Below, piece after piece: positions 6,520 to 9,639 of a DNA stretch of 9,639 nt. The number at the start of each line of letters is the position of its first letter. The first letter of the stretch is position 1. This stretch comes from DATFKA01 sp042095835 (GTDB taxonomy: Bacteria > Bacteroidota > Bacteroidia > Chitinophagales > Saprospiraceae), in assembly GCA_042095835.1 (NCBI GenBank), contig JBELML010000180.1:1-9639 (forward strand), given 5' to 3'. Below the pieces are notes generated by a model that worked only from the letters and a program-made list of their open reading frames with translations, was not told the origin of the DNA and ran no database searches. The position numbers were made by a program, and so were the translations under genes.

Positions 6520-7755
6520 TTAAGAAAATTCAAGACGGTCTGCTTCCAGTACGGCATGAAGGAGAACATTTGCTCCATTTTCTACATCTTTTGGTAAAGC
6601 ACTCTCCAATTCATTGTGGCTAAGTCCATCTTTGCAGGGAATAAAAATCATACTTGTGGGGCAAACCTGCGACAATAAAGCAGCATCGTGTCCTGCACCG
6701 CTGATCATTTTTTTTGCTTTTAAACCTAGCTTTCGACTGGCCTGTGCTACGGCCTCAATACATGCCGGTGCGAATTGTACCGCGGGAGACTGCATGACAT
6801 CTAGAAACTCCCCCCTCACTGGAGATGCTTTCAAATGTACCTCAAGTAAATGTTGAATCTCCGCCTTGATTTGATCCAAAACTCGATCATCTGGATGGCG
6901 ATTGTCGATAGAAATCTTTAACAAGCCTGGAACGGTATTTTTCACTCCAGGACTAGCATCCAGGAACCCAATTGTCATACGTATATCTGGCAAATGTTGA
7001 TCGGCAATGGAATACAAGCCGGCAACAATCGGCAAAGCAGCCCGCACTGGGTCTACGCGTATCTCCATCGGTGTAGTCCCGGCATGGGTTTCTTTACCAT
7101 AAAGATTAATATCATACCAGCGTGTACCTTGTACTGCAGTGACGACACCAATGTCTAGAGCCTCTGCTTCTAGAATGGGACCTTGTTCGATATGGACTTC
7201 AAAGCTGGCGTGAAATTGGAGGCTGCCGGGTTGTAATTGACCTTGGTAGCCAATTCTTTTCAATTCCTCAGCCAGGCGCTTACCTTTCTTATCCTGGATT
7301 TGGTAGGCTTCTGCTAGGCTAGTCCTACCGATGTGTACAGCAGAACCTGTCAGGCCTGGAGCAAAACGAGAACCTTCTTCATTGGTCCAGGAGGCGACTA
7401 TAATTGGATGCTTGGTCTTGATCTGGTGATCGTTGAGGGTTTCGATGAGTTCTAATCCGGCGAGTACGCCGTAGACACCGTCATATTTTCCACCAGTTGG
7501 CTGGCTGTCTAAATGACTGCCTACCAGAATAGGATCCTCCTGTGTTTCAGTGCCTGCTCTGATAGCGAAGATGTTCCCAATACGATCGATCTCGATGGTG
7601 CAGCCTGCAGTTGTACACCATTGTATAAATAAATCGCGACCCGCCTTGTCTTGGTCTGTAAGACTTTCGCGGCAGACTCCACCTTTGGGAGTAGCTCCAA
7701 GGGTAGCCATATCCATGAGCCGTTGCCAAAGTCGTTGCCCGTTTATCTTTATCAT
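6520..7755 (-). CDS. Zn-dependent amidohydrolase, hydantoinase/carbamoylase family (M20)
   Basis: A 411-aa cytoplasmic enzyme of the group containing N-carbamoyl-L-amino-acid hydrolase, beta-ureidopropionase and allantoate amidohydrolase, which cleave ureido or carbamoyl C-N bonds. The two-metal site is intact: H81 (GSHLDS), D92 (GKYDGVYG), E126/E127 (WTNEEGSRF, base and ligand), H188 (VHIEQGP) and H380 (LSHNE). The small lid/dimerisation domain starts near GTRWYDINLYGKETHAGTTP (210-229), and substrate-contact residues N285 and R286 lie in DNRHPDD. The N-terminal GATPKGGVCR (20-29) is typical of the carbamoylase-like branch. Substrate choice within the family cannot be decided; no hydantoinase, allantoinase or purine/pyrimidine catabolic gene is visible nearby. 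The ATG abuts the stop of the propeller gene with no gap (TAG then ATG), suggesting translational coupling, and the SH3-peptidase gene follows after 18 nt. Confidence 0.88.
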   Translation of the reverse strand: MIKINGQRLWQRLMDMATLGATPKGGVCRESLTDQDKAGRDLFIQWCTTAGCTIEIDRIGNIFAIRAGTETQEDPILVGSHLDSQPTGGKYDGVYGVLAGLELIETLNDHQIKTKHPIIVASWTNEEGSRFAPGLTGSAVHIGRTSLAEAYQIQDKKGKRLAEELKRIGYQGQLQPGSLQFHASFEVHIEQGPILEAEALDIGVVTAVQGTRWYDINLYGKETHAGTTPMEIRVDPVRAALPIVAGLYSIADQHLPDIRMTIGFLDASPGVKNTVPGLLKISIDNRHPDDRVLDQIKAEIQHLLEVHLKASPVRGEFLDVMQSPAVQFAPACIEAVAQASRKLGLKAKKMISGAGHDAALLSQVCPTSMIFIPCKDGLSHNELESALPKDVENGANVLLHAVLEADRLEFS

Positions 7756-9537
7756 CTATTGTTTTATGAATTGTTGGATTCCCATTTGTTGTTTATCTCC
7801 TTCTAGGACTATCCAATATAAACCTTTTTCTAATGCTGAAATATCCATTTGATCTTGGAATGCCGTCTGCCTGACTATTTGCCCCTGCGCATTATAGATG
7901 GTTAAACTACTGCTTTCAGAGAAGACGAATGGCCTCTTTAGTTGGATTACATCTTTCGCTGGATTAGGATAGATGGAAAAGGAGTTATTTTTGTTTTTTT
8001 CATATAAAAGTAAATCTTTTAAAATTTCAGTATTGATTTTTTCTTGATCCTGTTTTCCGTCAGAACTCCCTTCATAAATTGTTTTTAAATGATTTACTTT
8101 TACGTCTAAAAACTTATCTTTTACTCCACTAGGCCAAGTAATGATTAGGGAATCAATAACGGTATGATCTGCTAGACCAAGCATCTCTTTTTTGCTGTTC
8201 TGTCCAAGGAACCCAATACCGCAATGCAGATAGCGCATTTGATAAAGCTCACCTGCATAAGCCTCTATTTTGGCACCTATAGCTTCTCGATTACTCTGAG
8301 TGCCCACCAATTTGATTTTAAGCCAATTGTTTGGGTTAGTTTTTTTGTTCTTCCAAAGAAAATGATAATCAGGAGGATTGTTCTGAACAGCAATATCAGG
8401 GAAGCCATCATTGTTGATATCGCCAATAGCATTGGCATAAGAGCGCGCTGAATCTCCACTCATCCCAACCTCTGGAATGCTAAATTGACCATCGCCCATA
8501 TTTTCGTAAAATAAACTGCTGCGATTACCTGCTGACTTGATTTTAGCAGAGCCATTAACATAAAGGTCTAAATCGCCATCATTGTCTGCATCCAGGAAAT
8601 TGGAAGCCCAACCGTGACCATAGTATGCCACCCCAGCTTCTTCTGCCACTTCCTCAAATTCAACTACATCCCCAAATTTTGCCAAGCCTGTATTTTTTAT
8701 CAATCGATTGCCAATCGGTGTGTTGGTGATGTAGATGTCTTGCCAGCCGTCGTTGTTATAATCGCCAACATTGACACACATGGCATTCATTCGCAAACCG
8801 CTATTGCTCAATTCGCTGGCATCATAAAATCGACCATTCCCTTGATTCATGAGCAGCGTATTGTAGGTCAATTTATCGTTGGCAGTGTAGATATCTGGCC
8901 ACATGTCATTATTAAAATCAAGAAAAGCGGAGCAATAAGGTACTTTATTAAGGTCTGCCGTCCTGGAATAAGTACTGACATCAGTGAAGGTGCCATCACG
9001 ATTGCTGCGGAAAAGTTTGTTGTATTTGTCTGGTCTGACATCTTTATGATTGCCAAAGTAGAGGTCTAACCAACCGTCGCGGTCATAATCTCCCCAAATG
9101 GCCCCAAAGGTATATTCGGTATCTGTGGGCAAACCTACTTTTTGGGTGACATCTACGAGTCGTAGGTCGCCTTGGTTCTGATAGAGACGGTTCACGCCTT
9201 GGAAGGTAGCGACAAATAGATCGAGGTCATGATCATTGTCATAGTCTACCCAGAGGATTTGTTTGGCCTCGTCTTTGTGATCCACCAGGGGCAGAATCCG
9301 CCTGAAAGTTCCTTGATCATTCAGGTAGAAATCAATGAATTTACCAGCATTGGTACCAATGGTTAGATCATCCCAGCCATCTTGGTTAAAGTCCACGAAG
9401 CTAATGCCATTACCAATGTTAGCAACACTGTTTCCGTACCGTAAGCCAATCGAAAAGCCGACATCCTCAAAGAATATCTGAGCAGGCAATGCCATGTGTA
9501 AAAACAAGCATTGCATAAGGAGTAATAGTTTTTTCAT
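7756..9537 (-). CDS. Secreted CRTAC/ASPIC-UnbV propeller protein with T9SS sorting domain
   Basis: A 593-aa exported protein. Residues 1-19 are a signal peptide (MKKLLLLMQCLFLHMALPA, then Q). Seven FG-GAP/VCBS-type repeats follow, each with an Asp-rich calcium-loop motif: D49, D98, D150, D207, D259, D316 and D373 begin DFNQDGWDD, DYDNDHDLD, DYDRDGWLD, DFNNDMWPD, DYNNDGWQD, DADNDGDLD and DINNDGFPD. The spacing of 49-57 residues implies a seven-bladed beta-propeller. Residues about 403-488 match the ASPIC/UnbV domain (NWLKIKLVGTQSNREAIGAK; GFLGQNS; ITWPSG). A Lys/Glu-rich linker leads to a type A T9SS C-terminal domain (about 518-593; SIYPNPAKD, LTIYNAQGQIV, LEKGLYWIVL). It should cross the inner membrane by Sec and the outer membrane by T9SS, ending on the surface or outside. 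Its function is unknown; the family is linked to binding or adhesion. First gene of a run with the amidohydrolase and the SH3-peptidase. Confidence 0.9.
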   Translation of the reverse strand: MKKLLLLMQCLFLHMALPAQIFFEDVGFSIGLRYGNSVANIGNGISFVDFNQDGWDDLTIGTNAGKFIDFYLNDQGTFRRILPLVDHKDEAKQILWVDYDNDHDLDLFVATFQGVNRLYQNQGDLRLVDVTQKVGLPTDTEYTFGAIWGDYDRDGWLDLYFGNHKDVRPDKYNKLFRSNRDGTFTDVSTYSRTADLNKVPYCSAFLDFNNDMWPDIYTANDKLTYNTLLMNQGNGRFYDASELSNSGLRMNAMCVNVGDYNNDGWQDIYITNTPIGNRLIKNTGLAKFGDVVEFEEVAEEAGVAYYGHGWASNFLDADNDGDLDLYVNGSAKIKSAGNRSSLFYENMGDGQFSIPEVGMSGDSARSYANAIGDINNDGFPDIAVQNNPPDYHFLWKNKKTNPNNWLKIKLVGTQSNREAIGAKIEAYAGELYQMRYLHCGIGFLGQNSKKEMLGLADHTVIDSLIITWPSGVKDKFLDVKVNHLKTIYEGSSDGKQDQEKINTEILKDLLLYEKNKNNSFSIYPNPAKDVIQLKRPFVFSESSSLTIYNAQGQIVRQTAFQDQMDISALEKGLYWIVLEGDKQQMGIQQFIKQ

Positions 9538-9558
9538 ACTAATCCGATTTACTAATCC
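9537..9558 (-). repeat. Short direct repeat directly upstream of the propeller gene
   Basis: On the minus strand GGATTAGTA occurs twice (9550-9558 and 9537-9545), spaced by AATC with a 13-nt period. The second copy ends on the first base of the ATG. It could be a protein-binding site or leader element, but two copies of 9 nt in AT-rich DNA may be chance. No exact TAnnTTTG element is visible in the 102 nt upstream; the closest is TAGTTTG, one base short. Confidence 0.35.
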
Positions 9559-9639
9559 AAACTAGGGCAAACGCACCAAAAAAATACCCTACAATTTTTT
9601 ATAATTCCTACTGAAACTCCAATTCAAAACCGCTCTAGC

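Noticed and set aside
8614..9069. 151-aa plus-strand frame inside the propeller gene
   Set aside because: Antisense shadow created by Asp/Asn-rich repeat codons; the opposite strand encodes the regular propeller repeats.
9598..9627. Sigma70-like promoter (TTGAAT, 18 nt, TATAAA on the minus strand) upstream of the propeller gene
   Set aside because: The primary sigma of Bacteroidota does not normally use this consensus, and such matches are common in AT-rich DNA.

Overview
The window looks like the chromosome of a member of the Bacteroidota, probably Saprospiria-like. Four signs support this. The 593-aa surface protein ends in a type IX secretion (T9SS) sorting domain. Exact TAnnTTTG promoter elements are present, while Shine-Dalgarno sites are mostly absent. 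PyrF is of the long (about 270 aa) type, and there is a seven-helix membrane AraC-type regulator. The genus is an inference. All seven genes lie on the minus strand, so transcription runs from high to low coordinates.

Right block (9537 down to 5557): a secreted seven-bladed propeller protein (CRTAC/ASPIC-UnbV family, T9SS cargo), a M20-type Zn amidohydrolase of the hydantoinase/carbamoylase group, and an SH3-domain protein with a papain-like cysteine peptidase/amidase domain. Gaps are 0 and 18 nt, so this is almost certainly one transcription unit. Its joint function is not known to me. The gap at 5414-5556 separates it from the next block and shows no clear hairpin terminator.

Middle block (about 5353 down to 2604): a membrane-anchored AraC-family regulator followed within about 30 nt by an IlvD/Edd-family dehydratase. 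The dehydratase closely resembles L-arabinonate-type sugar-acid dehydratases and has all three [2Fe-2S] cysteines.

Gap 2279-2603: no gene. It holds a C-rich (minus strand G-rich) low-complexity tract with six tandem heptamers, a 22-nt duplicated segment and a minus-strand G-quadruplex motif. A good Bacteroidota promoter for the next operon sits at its left end.

Left block (2278 down to 77): mrp (P-loop Fe-S carrier ATPase), a small Nfu/NifU C-terminal scaffold, and pyrF (UMP synthesis), with gaps of 27 and 9 nt. Fe-S assembly genes therefore sit directly downstream of an Fe-S dehydratase gene. The first 76 bases show nothing I can name.

I see no CRISPR array, RNA gene, transposon, phage module or recognisable defence system. 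The most unusual items are the repeat tract, the CxxC-less Mrp, and the SH3-cysteine peptidase encoded with a carbamoylase-like enzyme and a T9SS propeller.
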